This document shows positions 1-6,689 of a stretch of 7,708 nucleotides of DNA, piece by piece. The position numbers and the translations under genes are program-made. The notes under the pieces were generated by a model. The model did no database searches. It saw only the letters and a list, made by a program, of their open reading frames with translations, and was not told the origin of the DNA. This DNA comes from CAIPVR01 sp049316905. GTDB taxonomy: Bacteria > Actinomycetota > Acidimicrobiia > Acidimicrobiales > Microtrichaceae. Position 1 is the stretch's first letter. Each line of letters starts with the position of its first letter. The stretch covers positions 1-7,708 of the forward strand of contig JBMOJH010000137.1 in NCBI GenBank assembly GCA_049316905.1. The letters are read 5' to 3'.

Positions 1-44
1 ACTCCGCCGACGGCTTTCCACCTTGCGCGACGAACTTCCTGCCG

Positions 45-740
45 TCAGGTGGTGACGAGGATCCGCTCGGTGGCGAAGCTGCCGATGCCCACGGCCCGCC
101 CGTCGATCTCCACCGTGGCCGTGCCGTCGGGGCTCAGTGCGGTGAGCACGCCGGCGTGGCCCGGCAGCAGCGAGTTGGACTCCAGGAACTCCAGCAGCCC
201 CGGGGTGAACTCGAGCTCCTCGGGGATGCGGCTCACGGTGAACGGGGCGCCCACCTGCAACTCCGACAGCGGCCGGCTCGCCGGGGCGGTGTAGTCCGCG
301 CCAGGGATCGGGTTGCCGTGCGGGCAGGTGGTGGGCTCGCCCATCACGCGGCTCAGCGCTGCCTCCACCGAGTCGGAGATGACGTGCTCCCACTTGCCCG
401 CCTCCACGTGGGCCTCGGCCCACGACAGTCCGAGCACGTCGGTGAGGAAGCGTTCGGCGAGGCGATGACGACGTACCACCCGCTCGGCGAGGGAGCGGCC
501 CTCGGGGCTGAGGGAGATCGAGCCGTGGCGGAGCTCGATCAGGCCCTCGGTCTCGAGTCGTCGGATCATCTCGGACACCGCAGGGCGTGAGACCTCGAGA
601 CGTTCGGCGATCCGGGCCTGGATCACGTCGATCTGGTCCTCACGCAGCTCCCAGATGGCCTCGCAGTACTCCTCGAAGGCCGGGTGGAACTCCTTGGCAC
701 GGGCCGTGGCTCCTCGGCCCCTCGGGGCGGTGGCGGACAT
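45..740 (-). CDS. DtxR/MntR-family metal-dependent transcriptional repressor
   Basis: This 231-residue protein has the three-part layout of DtxR/IdeR/MntR regulators. A winged helix-turn-helix spans about residues 20-80, with the core ARIAERLEVSRPAVSEMIRR. A dimerisation and metal-binding domain spans about 85-147 (RRHRLAERFL, WEHVISD, CPHGNPIPG). A C-terminal SH3-like FeoA domain spans about 155-231. Such proteins bind Fe(II) or Mn(II) and then repress metal-uptake genes. Aligned by eye to DtxR, the ancillary ligands are kept (H92, E96, H111 for H79, E83, H98), as are E118 and H119 of the primary site (E105, H106). M10 is replaced by E24, with E27 nearby, as in the MntR D8/E11 pair. The C102 position is G115, neither the DtxR Cys nor the MntR Glu, so metal preference cannot be called. 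ATG at 740 is chosen because a -10-like TAGCAT lies 7 nt upstream. The gene is divergent from lhr. Family assignment is firm; metal and targets are unknown. Confidence 0.93.
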   Translation of the reverse strand: MSATAPRGRGATARAKEFHPAFEEYCEAIWELREDQIDVIQARIAERLEVSRPAVSEMIRRLETEGLIELRHGSISLSPEGRSLAERVVRRHRLAERFLTDVLGLSWAEAHVEAGKWEHVISDSVEAALSRVMGEPTTCPHGNPIPGADYTAPASRPLSELQVGAPFTVSRIPEELEFTPGLLEFLESNSLLPGHAGVLTALSPDGTATVEIDGRAVGIGSFATERILVTT

Positions 741-747
741 GAGCGGG

Positions 748-753
748 ATGCTA
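748..753 (-). promoter_or_regulatory. Candidate -10 element of the dtxR-family gene, leaderless start
   Basis: Read on the minus strand, TAGCAT fits the TANNNT form of actinobacterial -10 elements and ends 7 nt before the ATG. Transcription would then begin at or next to the start codon. The bases between (CCCGCTC) contain no Shine-Dalgarno sequence, which agrees with a leaderless message. No good -35 hexamer is seen 17 nt upstream. The only AT-rich run in the gap (781-791) falls at about -41 to -51, where an UP element or activator site would sit. This is inferred from pattern only. Confidence 0.45.
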
Positions 754-791
754 CGCCGTCACCGGGGCCCGGACCGGCCGGAAAAATGCAT

Positions 792-825
792 CGGGGCCGG
801 GTGACCGCCCCGTCACCCGGCCCCG
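792..825. repeat. Perfect 14-bp inverted repeat with 6-nt loop
   Basis: The left arm CGGGGCCGGGTGAC (792-805) is exactly complementary to the right arm GTCACCCGGCCCCG (812-825), separated by CGCCCC. It lies between the divergent dtxR-family and lhr genes. Read on the minus strand, the stem is followed by ATGCATTTTTC, which resembles an intrinsic terminator, but no minus-strand gene lies upstream to be terminated. It could block antisense transcripts from lhr entering the regulator gene, or be a regulator-binding palindrome or a chromosome-wide repeat. The sequence shows the structure only, not its role. Confidence 0.8.
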
Positions 826-850
826 CCGAACGGATCATCGCCCCGTCACC
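806..850 (+). repeat. Direct repeat of CGCCCCGTCACC, two copies
   Basis: The 12-mer CGCCCCGTCACC occurs at 806-817 and again at 839-850, starts 33 bp apart. A shorter relative, CGCCGTCACC, lies at 754-763 next to the dtxR-family -10 element, and the inverted core GGTGAC is at 800-805 within the hairpin. Four copies of the GTCACC core in about 95 bp of a divergent promoter region could be binding sites for one regulator. In GC-rich DNA a chance component cannot be excluded. Confidence 0.5.
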
Positions 851-855
851 GTTCG
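827..855. repeat. 7-bp inverted repeat CGAACGG / CCGTTCG
   Basis: CGAACGG (827-833) and CCGTTCG (849-855) are exact reverse complements separated by 15 nt. The repeat starts one base after the 14-bp inverted repeat. The arms and gap would suit a dimeric regulator contacting two major grooves about two helical turns apart (22 bp from arm to arm). It could also be chance at this length. Confidence 0.4.
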
Positions 856-912
856 TTGCAGGTCCCACGGTGCCCGGTCCGACCTCAAGAGCGGCTCAGG
901 ATCGGATCAGGA

Positions 913-932
913 CTTCCTCGGCCGGGAGGAAG
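913..932. repeat. 7-bp inverted repeat CTTCCTC / GAGGAAG upstream of lhr
   Basis: CTTCCTC (913-919) and GAGGAAG (926-932) are exact reverse complements around GGCCGG. The element lies 16-35 bp upstream of the candidate lhr damage-type promoter box. The right half contains GGGAGGA, which looks like a Shine-Dalgarno sequence, but no in-frame start codon follows at a workable distance (the nearest, GTG 948, is 17 nt away). I therefore read it as a possible protein-binding palindrome rather than a ribosome-binding site. Confidence 0.45.
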
Positions 933-947
933 CACCCGCCGGGGACC

Positions 948-970
948 GTGTCGGGGGGCATGGGTACAGT
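948..970 (+). promoter_or_regulatory. Candidate RecA-NDp/PafBC-type DNA-damage promoter of lhr
   Basis: The published RecA-NDp promoter consensus is tTGTCRGTg, eight bases, then TAnnnT; in mycobacteria it is served by PafBC. Here GTGTCGGGG (948-956) is followed by exactly eight bases (957-964) and TACAGT (965-970). Seven of the nine upstream positions match, including the TGTCGG core, and the -10 element fits fully. TACAGT ends 7 nt before GTG 978, the same spacing as in the divergent gene, so it also supports a leaderless start for lhr. Known mitomycin C induction of mycobacterial lhr makes damage control plausible. The site was found by eye and is untested. Confidence 0.5.
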
Positions 971-977
971 CCGCCCG

Positions 978-3900
978 GTGGGGCCCTCGATTCCCACGGG
1001 CCGCCCCGGCGGGGGCGCCGGCCCGGCCGACCCGCTGGTCGGGTTCGGCGCGCCGGTGCGGGCGTGGTTCACCTCGTCGTTCCCGGCCCCCACCGGGGCG
1101 CAGGCCGGAGCATGGGGACCGATCGCGGCGGGTCGCCACACGTTGCTGTGTGCGCCCACGGGGTCCGGCAAGACGCTGGCCGCGTTCCTCTGGGCCATCG
1201 ACACCCTCGGGCGGTCGCCGGCACCGGAACCGGGCGTACGGGTGCTCTACGTGTCGCCGTTGCGGGCACTCGCGGTGGACGTCGACCGGAACCTGCGCGC
1301 CCCGCTGAAGGGGATCGCGCTCGCCGCCGAGCGTCTCGGCGAGCCGTTCCACCCGCCCGGTGTGGCGCTGCGAACCGGCGACAGCACCGCCGAGGAGCGC
1401 CGGGCCCTCGTGCGGCGCCCGCCCGAGATCCTGATCACCACCCCCGAGTCGCTCTACCTCATGCTCACCTCGCGGGCCCGCGACACGCTCGTGGGGGTGG
1501 AGACCGTGATCGTCGACGAGATCCACGCGCTCGCCCCCACCAAGCGGGGCGCGCATCTGGCGTTGTCGCTCGAACGGCTCGAGCACCTGGTGCGGGCCGC
1601 AGGGCGCGAGCCGGTCGCGGAGCGGGCGGCGGTGGTGCAGCGGATCGGCCTGTCGGCCACGCAGCGGCCGCTCGAGGTGGTGGCGGGCTTCCTCGGTGGC
1701 GCCTCGGCCGGACCCGACCCGGCGGAGCCCCCCGTCCCGCGACCAGTGGAGGTGGTCGACGCCGGGGTGCGCAAGGAGCTCGATCTCCGGGTCGTCGTCC
1801 CCGTGGAGGACCTCGGCGCCCTCGGCGAGGTGGTGGAGGGCCCCGCGTCGGGACCGGTCTCGGCCGGCCCCGTGCGTCGCAGCATCTGGCCCGCCATGCA
1901 CCCGGCGCTGCTCGAGCTCGTGAAGGAGCACCACTCCACGCTGGTGTTCGTCAACGCCCGCCGGCTCGCGGAGCGGCTCGCGAGCCGGCTCAACGAGCTC
2001 GACGCGGAGGCCACCGCCGGTGCCGCGCCGGAGCACGTGGGCGACGAGGCGGCGGGTACCTCGGCGCCCGAGGGTCACGAGCTGGTCAAGGCGCACCACG
2101 GCTCGCTCTCGCGCGAGCGCCGCCTGGAGGTGGAGGACCAGCTCAAGCGCGGTGAGCTCCGGGGCCTGGTGGCCACCAGTTCGCTGGAGCTCGGCATCGA
2201 CATGGGCGCGGTCGACCTCGTGGTGCAGGTCGCCTCACCGGGGTCGGTGGCCGCGGGCCTGCAGCGGGTGGGCCGAGCCGGGCACCAGGTGGGCGCCCCG
2301 AGCCGGGGCCGGATCTTCCCGAAGCACCGTGCCGACCTGCTGGAGGCCGCGGTGGTGGTGCAGCGGATGCGCGACGGGCTCATCGAGGCCACCGCGGTGC
2401 CGGCCAACCCGCTCGACGTGCTCGCCCAGCAGCTCGTGGCCGCGTGCGCCCTCGACGACGAGTGGACCGACGCCGACCTCTACTCGCTCGCCCGTTCGGC
2501 CGCGAACTTCGCCACCCTGAGCCGCGAGGTGTTCGACGCCACCCTCGACATGCTCGCGGGCCGGTACCCGTCGGAGGAGTTCGCCGAGCTGCGGCCCCGG
2601 GTGGTGTGGGACCGGGTCGCCGGCACCGTGCGCGGCCGCGCCGGGGCCCAGCGCCTGGCCGTCACCTCCGGCGGCACGATTCCCGACCGCGGTCTGTACG
2701 GCGTGTTCCTGCCGGACGGCACCCGGGTGGGCGAGCTCGACGAGGAGATGGTCTACGAGTCCCGCGTCGGCGAGACGTTCCTCCTGGGTGCCTCCACCTG
2801 GCGGATCGAGGACATCACCTTCGAGCGGGTGGTGGTCACCCCGGCGCCGGGCCAGCCGGGGAAGATGCCGTTCTGGCACGGCGACGGTCCGGGCCGCGAC
2901 GCGGAGCTCGGCCGGGCCCTCGGCGGGTTCGTGCGCACGCTCCGCTCGATGCCCGCCGAGGAGGCGGCCGAGCGCCTCCGCGAGGTGCACGCGCTCGACG
3001 AGCTCGCGGCGGCCAACGTGCTGTCGTACCTCGACGAGCAGGCCGAGGCCACCGGCGCGGTGCCCGACGACCGCACCCTCGTGGTGGAGCGCTTCCGCGA
3101 CGAGATCGGGGACTGGCGGCTCTGCATCCACTCGCCGTTCGGGGCCCGGGTCCACGCGCCGTGGGCCACGGTGCTGCGCGCGCGGCTCGCGGAGCACTTC
3201 GACGAGCTCGGCGGCGACGCTCTCGGGGTGGAGGTGCTGTGGTCCGACGACGGCATCGTCGTGCGGCTGCCGGAGGCCGCGGAGGACGTCCCGCCCGAGG
3301 TGCTCTTCCCCGACCCCGACGAGGTGGACCGCGAGGTGGTGGAGGTGCTGCCCGGCACCTCGGCCTTCGCAGCGCGGTTCCGGGAGTGCGCCGCGCGGGC
3401 GCTGCTCCTGCCCCGCCGGCGCCCGGACCGCCGCACGCCGCTGTGGCAACAGCGCCAGCGGGCGGCGGACCTGCTCGCGGTGGCCGCCCGGTACCCGAGC
3501 TTCCCGATCCTCCTCGAGGCCACCCGCGAGTGCTGCAACGACGTGTTCGACCTGCCGGCGCTGCGCCAGGTGCTCTCCGAGGTGCGGAGCCGTCGCATCC
3601 GCGTGGTGCAGGTGGCGACCGCCCAGGCGTCGCCCTTCGCCCGGTCCCTGCTGTTCGGCTGGATCGCGGTCTACATGTACGAGGGCGACGCCCCGCTCGC
3701 GGAACGGCGGGCCGCCGCGTTGGCGCTCGACCGCGAGCTGCTCCGCGACCTGCTCGGCGCCGAGGAGCTTCGGTCGCTCCTCGACGCCGAGGTGGTGGCG
3801 CAGGTGGAGGCCGAGCTGCAACGGCTCACCCCCGAGCGGGCCGCCCGCGACGAGGACGAACTCCACGACCTGCTGCGGGTGCTCGGCCCGCTCGACCCGA

Positions 3901-5684
3901 TGGAGCTCGCGGCGCGGAGCACCCCCGAACTCGTCGCGCGCCTCGACGAGGTGGTGGCCGGGCTCGTGGAACGACGCCGGGTCATCGAGGTGGGCGTCGG
4001 CGGCGACCGGCGCCTGGCCGCGGCCGAGGACGCGGGTCGTCTCCGCGACGCGCTGGGCGTGGCGGTCCCGGTCGGGCTGCCCGCCGCGTTCACCGACCCG
4101 GTCGACCGCCCGCTGCGCGACCTCGTGGAGCGCTTCGCCCGTACCCACGGCCCGTTCACCACCGCGCAGGCCGCCGACCGCCTCGGGGTGCGGGCCGAGC
4201 TGGTCGTGGCCACCCTCGGCTCGCTCGCCGCCGACGGTCGGGTCATCGACGGTGACTTCACCCCGGGCGGCAACCAGCGCGAGTGGTGCGACGCGGAGGT
4301 GCTCCGGCGCCTCCGTCGCCGATCGCTCGCCGCGCTCCGCAAGGAGGTCGAGCCGGTCGAGTCGCCGGCACTGGCCCGGTTCCTGCCGCGCTGGCAGGGC
4401 GTGGGTGGTCGCCGCAGCGGACCCGACGCCCTCGCCGAGGCGATCGGCGTGCTGCAGGGCGCGGCGCTCCCGGCGTCGGTGCTGGAGTCCGACATCCTCC
4501 GCCTGCGTGTCGGGGAGTACCGCCCCGCGGACCTCGACCTCCTCTGCTCCACCGGGGAGCTGGTGTGGATCGGCGCCGGCGCGGTGGGCGCTGACGATGG
4601 CCGGGTGCGCCTGGTGTGGCGCGACCAGGTCCCGTTCCTCGTGCCGCCGCCGGACCCGCCCGAGCCGGACGGGCCGACCGACGGTCCCCACCACCGGGTG
4701 CTGCGGGAGCACCTGGCCGGCCGCGGCGCGTCGTTCTGGGCCGACCTGCAGGGCGCGGTGGCGGAGGCGGGCCTCCCCTACGAGGACGACGTGGTGCTCG
4801 CGGCGCTCTGGGACCTGGTCTGGGCCGGGGAGGTCACCAACGACTCACCCGCGCCGCTGCGGTCCCGGGTGACGGGTGGCAGGTCCACCCCGTCGCGCCG
4901 GGCCACGGGCTCGCGCTCCCGCCGCCCCGGTCCCGCGTTGCGGCGCACCAACCGCCTCGGTCCCCCGGCCGCCGCCGGGCGGTGGTCGCTCACGGCGGCC
5001 CTCTTCGAACCCGTGCCGTCGCCCACCGAGGCGGCCACCGCACGGGCGCTGCAGCTCCTCGAGCGCTACGGCGTGCTCACACGCGAGATGGCGCTGGCCG
5101 AGGGCGTCCGCGGCGGCTTCGCCGGTGTGTACCCCGTGCTGCGCCTGCTCGAGGAGCGCGGCCAGGTGCGCCGGGGCTACTTCGTGGCGGGCCTCGGCGC
5201 GGCGCAGTTCGCCCACGCCGGGGCGGTCGACCGACTGCGGGGCGCGGCCGCATCCGGCCCCGGCCCCGAGGGCGACGAGGTCCACCGGGAACGGATGCCA
5301 TGGGAACCCGAGCCGGAACCGTCGCCCGCGGCCGACGCGCTCGTCCTCGCTGCGGTCGACCCCGCCCAGCCGTTCGGTGCGGCCCTGGCGTGGCCACCCT
5401 CGGCGGGCCAGCCGTCGCGGTCGATCGGCGCCTACGTGGTGATCAGCGACGGGGAGGCCTGCGCGTACGTGGAGCGCGGCGGCAAGGGCCTGCTGACCTT
5501 CCCGGCAGCGGACCGGCACCCGGGCTGGGCCGCCACGCTCGCGGGCCTGGTGCGCGGCGGTCCCCTGCGACGGCTCCGGCTCGAGCGGATCGACGGGGCG
5601 CCCGCCGCCAGCTCCCCGCACGCCGGCGCGCTCGCGGCCGTCGGCTTCGTGGAGGGCTACAAGGGCCTGACCCTCGACGCCTGA
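978..5684 (+). CDS. lhr: Lhr-type superfamily 2 DNA repair helicase, full length
   Basis: This large ATP-dependent 3'-5' translocase and helicase acts on DNA and RNA:DNA hybrids in repair. From GTG 978 it has 1568 residues, close to E. coli and mycobacterial Lhr (about 1500-1540). RecA domain 1 carries Walker A APTGSGKT (59-66), Walker B DEIH (180-183) and SAT (226-228). RecA domain 2 carries ATSSLELGID (399-408) and QRVGRAGH (429-436). A winged helix and beta-barrel follow, with GASTWRIEDI around W608, which probably corresponds to the functional W597 of M. smegmatis Lhr. The DEAD-associated signature SPFGARVHAPWA comes next. The long C-terminal region includes an Arg-rich linker (1295-1326, 11 Arg in 32) and AGRWSL (W1336), ending GLTLDA. 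ATG 960 would add 6 residues; GTG 978 is preferred because of the -10 element, and the frame upstream of 960 is low-complexity non-coding-like sequence. Neighbouring nei suggests a shared repair role. Confidence 0.97.
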   Translation: MGPSIPTGRPGGGAGPADPLVGFGAPVRAWFTSSFPAPTGAQAGAWGPIAAGRHTLLCAPTGSGKTLAAFLWAIDTLGRSPAPEPGVRVLYVSPLRALAVDVDRNLRAPLKGIALAAERLGEPFHPPGVALRTGDSTAEERRALVRRPPEILITTPESLYLMLTSRARDTLVGVETVIVDEIHALAPTKRGAHLALSLERLEHLVRAAGREPVAERAAVVQRIGLSATQRPLEVVAGFLGGASAGPDPAEPPVPRPVEVVDAGVRKELDLRVVVPVEDLGALGEVVEGPASGPVSAGPVRRSIWPAMHPALLELVKEHHSTLVFVNARRLAERLASRLNELDAEATAGAAPEHVGDEAAGTSAPEGHELVKAHHGSLSRERRLEVEDQLKRGELRGLVATSSLELGIDMGAVDLVVQVASPGSVAAGLQRVGRAGHQVGAPSRGRIFPKHRADLLEAAVVVQRMRDGLIEATAVPANPLDVLAQQLVAACALDDEWTDADLYSLARSAANFATLSREVFDATLDMLAGRYPSEEFAELRPRVVWDRVAGTVRGRAGAQRLAVTSGGTIPDRGLYGVFLPDGTRVGELDEEMVYESRVGETFLLGASTWRIEDITFERVVVTPAPGQPGKMPFWHGDGPGRDAELGRALGGFVRTLRSMPAEEAAERLREVHALDELAAANVLSYLDEQAEATGAVPDDRTLVVERFRDEIGDWRLCIHSPFGARVHAPWATVLRARLAEHFDELGGDALGVEVLWSDDGIVVRLPEAAEDVPPEVLFPDPDEVDREVVEVLPGTSAFAARFRECAARALLLPRRRPDRRTPLWQQRQRAADLLAVAARYPSFPILLEATRECCNDVFDLPALRQVLSEVRSRRIRVVQVATAQASPFARSLLFGWIAVYMYEGDAPLAERRAAALALDRELLRDLLGAEELRSLLDAEVVAQVEAELQRLTPERAARDEDELHDLLRVLGPLDPMELAARSTPELVARLDEVVAGLVERRRVIEVGVGGDRRLAAAEDAGRLRDALGVAVPVGLPAAFTDPVDRPLRDLVERFARTHGPFTTAQAADRLGVRAELVVATLGSLAADGRVIDGDFTPGGNQREWCDAEVLRRLRRRSLAALRKEVEPVESPALARFLPRWQGVGGRRSGPDALAEAIGVLQGAALPASVLESDILRLRVGEYRPADLDLLCSTGELVWIGAGAVGADDGRVRLVWRDQVPFLVPPPDPPEPDGPTDGPHHRVLREHLAGRGASFWADLQGAVAEAGLPYEDDVVLAALWDLVWAGEVTNDSPAPLRSRVTGGRSTPSRRATGSRSRRPGPALRRTNRLGPPAAAGRWSLTAALFEPVPSPTEAATARALQLLERYGVLTREMALAEGVRGGFAGVYPVLRLLEERGQVRRGYFVAGLGAAQFAHAGAVDRLRGAAASGPGPEGDEVHRERMPWEPEPEPSPAADALVLAAVDPAQPFGAALAWPPSAGQPSRSIGAYVVISDGEACAYVERGGKGLLTFPAADRHPGWAATLAGLVRGGPLRRLRLERIDGAPAASSPHAGALAAVGFVEGYKGLTLDA

Positions 5685-5704
5685 AGGCGCGCCGCCCGAA
5701 CCGC

Positions 5705-5710
5705 TACGGT
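5705..5710 (+). promoter_or_regulatory. Candidate -10 element of the SDR gene
   Basis: TACGGT fits TANNNT and lies in the 83-bp gap after lhr. A start site about 7 nt downstream (near 5717) would give a leader of roughly 50 nt that holds the palindrome at 5726-5741 and the ribosome-binding site. No clear -35 hexamer is visible. It suggests that the SDR is transcribed independently of lhr. Confidence 0.4.
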
Positions 5711-5725
5711 GAGGGCGCACCGAAA

Positions 5726-5741
5726 CTGGACAGGTGTCCAG
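5726..5741. promoter_or_regulatory. Palindromic operator candidate upstream of the SDR
   Basis: CTGGACA (5726-5732) and TGTCCAG (5735-5741) are exact inverted repeats around GG. After one mismatched pair the symmetry continues for two more A-T pairs (5723-5744). The two-base centre is too short for a stable RNA loop, so a DNA operator is more likely. Its size and symmetry suit a TetR-type dimer, and its place about 10-25 bp after the predicted transcription start suits repression by roadblock or promoter occlusion. The regulator is not in this window. Confidence 0.65.
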
Positions 5742-5755
5742 CTTTCCGATCCGAC

Positions 5756-5761
5756 GGGGGA
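5756..5761 (+). promoter_or_regulatory. Ribosome-binding site of the SDR gene
   Basis: GGGGGA ends 6 nt before ATG 5768. It is the only convincing Shine-Dalgarno-like sequence among the gene starts in this window and it fixes the SDR start at 5768, inside a much longer open frame that runs back to 4616. Confidence 0.55.
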
Positions 5762-5767
5762 CCCGCC

Positions 5768-6649
5768 ATGGCCAGCACCACGTCCACGAACCTCGGCGAG
5801 GCGGCCGACGGCGACCGCAACCGGCGCTTCGAGGGGAAGGTGGTGCTCGTCAGCGGCGTCGCCCGCGGCCAGGGCCGCAACCACGCGGTCCGCTTCGCCC
5901 GCGAGGGTGCCCGGATCATCGGCTACGACGTCTGCCACGACATGGAGCACGCGCCGTACCCGCTGGCCACCGAGGAGGACCTGGCCGAGACGGTGCGGCT
6001 GGTCGAGGCGGCGGGCGGGGCCATGCACGCGGATGTCGCGGACGTGCGCGACTGGGACGCCGTCAAGCGGGTCACCCGCGCCGGGGTCGAGAAGTTCGGC
6101 CGGCTCGACGTGATCTGCGCGAACGCCGGCACCTACTCGCCGATGCCCGTGCAGTACGTGGCGAACGACAGCTGGGACGAGACCGTCGACATCAACCTCA
6201 CGGGCGTCTTCCACACCGTGAAGGCCGGCCTCCGGCCGTTGATCGAGCAGAACGAGGGCGGCGCGGTCGTGATCACCTCGTCGACCGCCGGGCTCAAGGG
6301 CTTCTACGGCGCCCCTGCCTACAACGCGGCCAAGCACGGCGTGGTGGGCCTGATGCGGTCGCTCGCCCTGGAGCTCGCCCCGAACATGATCCGGGTCAAC
6401 TCGGTGCACCCCACCAGCGTGTACACGCCGATGATCATCAACGACGTGTTCCCCAAGCTGGTGCGCATGGACCTCGAGGACCCGGGCGAGGAGGAGGCCG
6501 GCGAGTTCCTCCGGACCATGCAGCCCATGGACGTGCCGTGGATCCACGCGGACGACGTGTCGAACCTTGTGCTGTTCCTCGCCTCCGACGAGGCCCGCTA
6601 CATCACGGGCTCGACCATCGCGGTCGACGCCGGGGCGCTGCAGAAGTAG
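5768..6649 (+). CDS. Mycofactocin-coupled SDR-family NAD-dependent oxidoreductase
   Basis: This 293-residue classical short-chain dehydrogenase should interconvert an alcohol and a ketone or aldehyde using a nicotinamide cofactor. The Rossmann motif is G30-V-A-R-G34-Q-G36. D54 after the second strand favours NAD(H) over NADP(H). D92, N119-A-G, catalytic N143, S172, Y185 and K189 are all present. The segment PYPLATEEDLAETVRLVE (63-80) together with LTGVFHTVKA, SSTAGLKG, AAKHGVVGLMR and NSVHPTSVYTPMI is characteristic of the subfamily linked to mycofactocin (TIGR03971, carveol-dehydrogenase-like). In that subfamily the insertion holds bound NAD so tightly that the peptide-derived redox cofactor mycofactocin is thought to be needed for turnover. 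The first 20 or so residues are a polar extension. The gene sits between lhr and nei with its own promoter and operator, so a repair role is not implied. Subfamily assignment is from remembered motifs; the substrate is unknown. Confidence 0.9.
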   Translation: MASTTSTNLGEAADGDRNRRFEGKVVLVSGVARGQGRNHAVRFAREGARIIGYDVCHDMEHAPYPLATEEDLAETVRLVEAAGGAMHADVADVRDWDAVKRVTRAGVEKFGRLDVICANAGTYSPMPVQYVANDSWDETVDINLTGVFHTVKAGLRPLIEQNEGGAVVITSSTAGLKGFYGAPAYNAAKHGVVGLMRSLALELAPNMIRVNSVHPTSVYTPMIINDVFPKLVRMDLEDPGEEEAGEFLRTMQPMDVPWIHADDVSNLVLFLASDEARYITGSTIAVDAGALQK

Positions 6650-6677
6650 CCGCTCGGCGTCGGGCGGCACCGCGCTC

Positions 6678-6683
6678 CACACT
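6678..6683 (+). promoter_or_regulatory. Candidate -10 element for nei, leaderless start
   Basis: CACACT ends 6 nt before GTG 6690 and no Shine-Dalgarno sequence intervenes at a usable distance. It matches TANNNT except at the first base. The stretch from ACACT through the GTG is nearly identical to that before the next gene (7491-7504): both read ACACT, two variable bases, CGGGGTG. nei may therefore have its own promoter inside the 40-bp gap after the SDR, although readthrough from the SDR is also possible. Confidence 0.35.
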
Positions 6684-6689
6684 GTCGGG

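Noticed and set aside
1..44. Gene end or terminator downstream of the dtxR-family gene
   Set aside because: The stretch is too short to judge and shows no stem with a T-tract on the minus strand.
684..977. Longer lhr start at ATG 684 (98 extra residues)
   Set aside because: The extension runs through the divergent gene's 5' end and the palindrome-rich gap, is Pro/Gly/Arg low-complexity, and is absent from the Lhr family.
741..977. Classical DtxR/IdeR iron box in the divergent region
   Set aside because: No sequence resembling TTAGGTTAGCCTAACCTAA or the MntR-type AT-rich palindrome is present; the palindromes seen are GC-rich and unrelated.
885..2099. 404-codon open frame on the minus strand opposite the lhr start
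   Set aside because: It is low-complexity Arg/Gly/His sequence opposite the helicase ATPase domain and has no promoter-like start.
2235..4712. 825-codon open frame on the minus strand inside lhr
   Set aside because: It lies entirely opposite the well-supported helicase, has no recognisable domain, and is rich in Arg/Gly/His/Glu as expected for the antisense of GC-biased codons.
5685..5704. Terminator after lhr (GGCGCGCC palindrome at 5686-5693)
   Set aside because: The 8-bp self-complementary sequence has no loop and no T-tract after it, so it cannot form an ordinary intrinsic terminator.
4616..5767. N-terminal extension of the SDR reading frame back to 4616
   Set aside because: It overlaps lhr in another frame and is Arg/Gly/Pro-rich; ATG 5768 has a ribosome-binding site and gives a normal SDR length.
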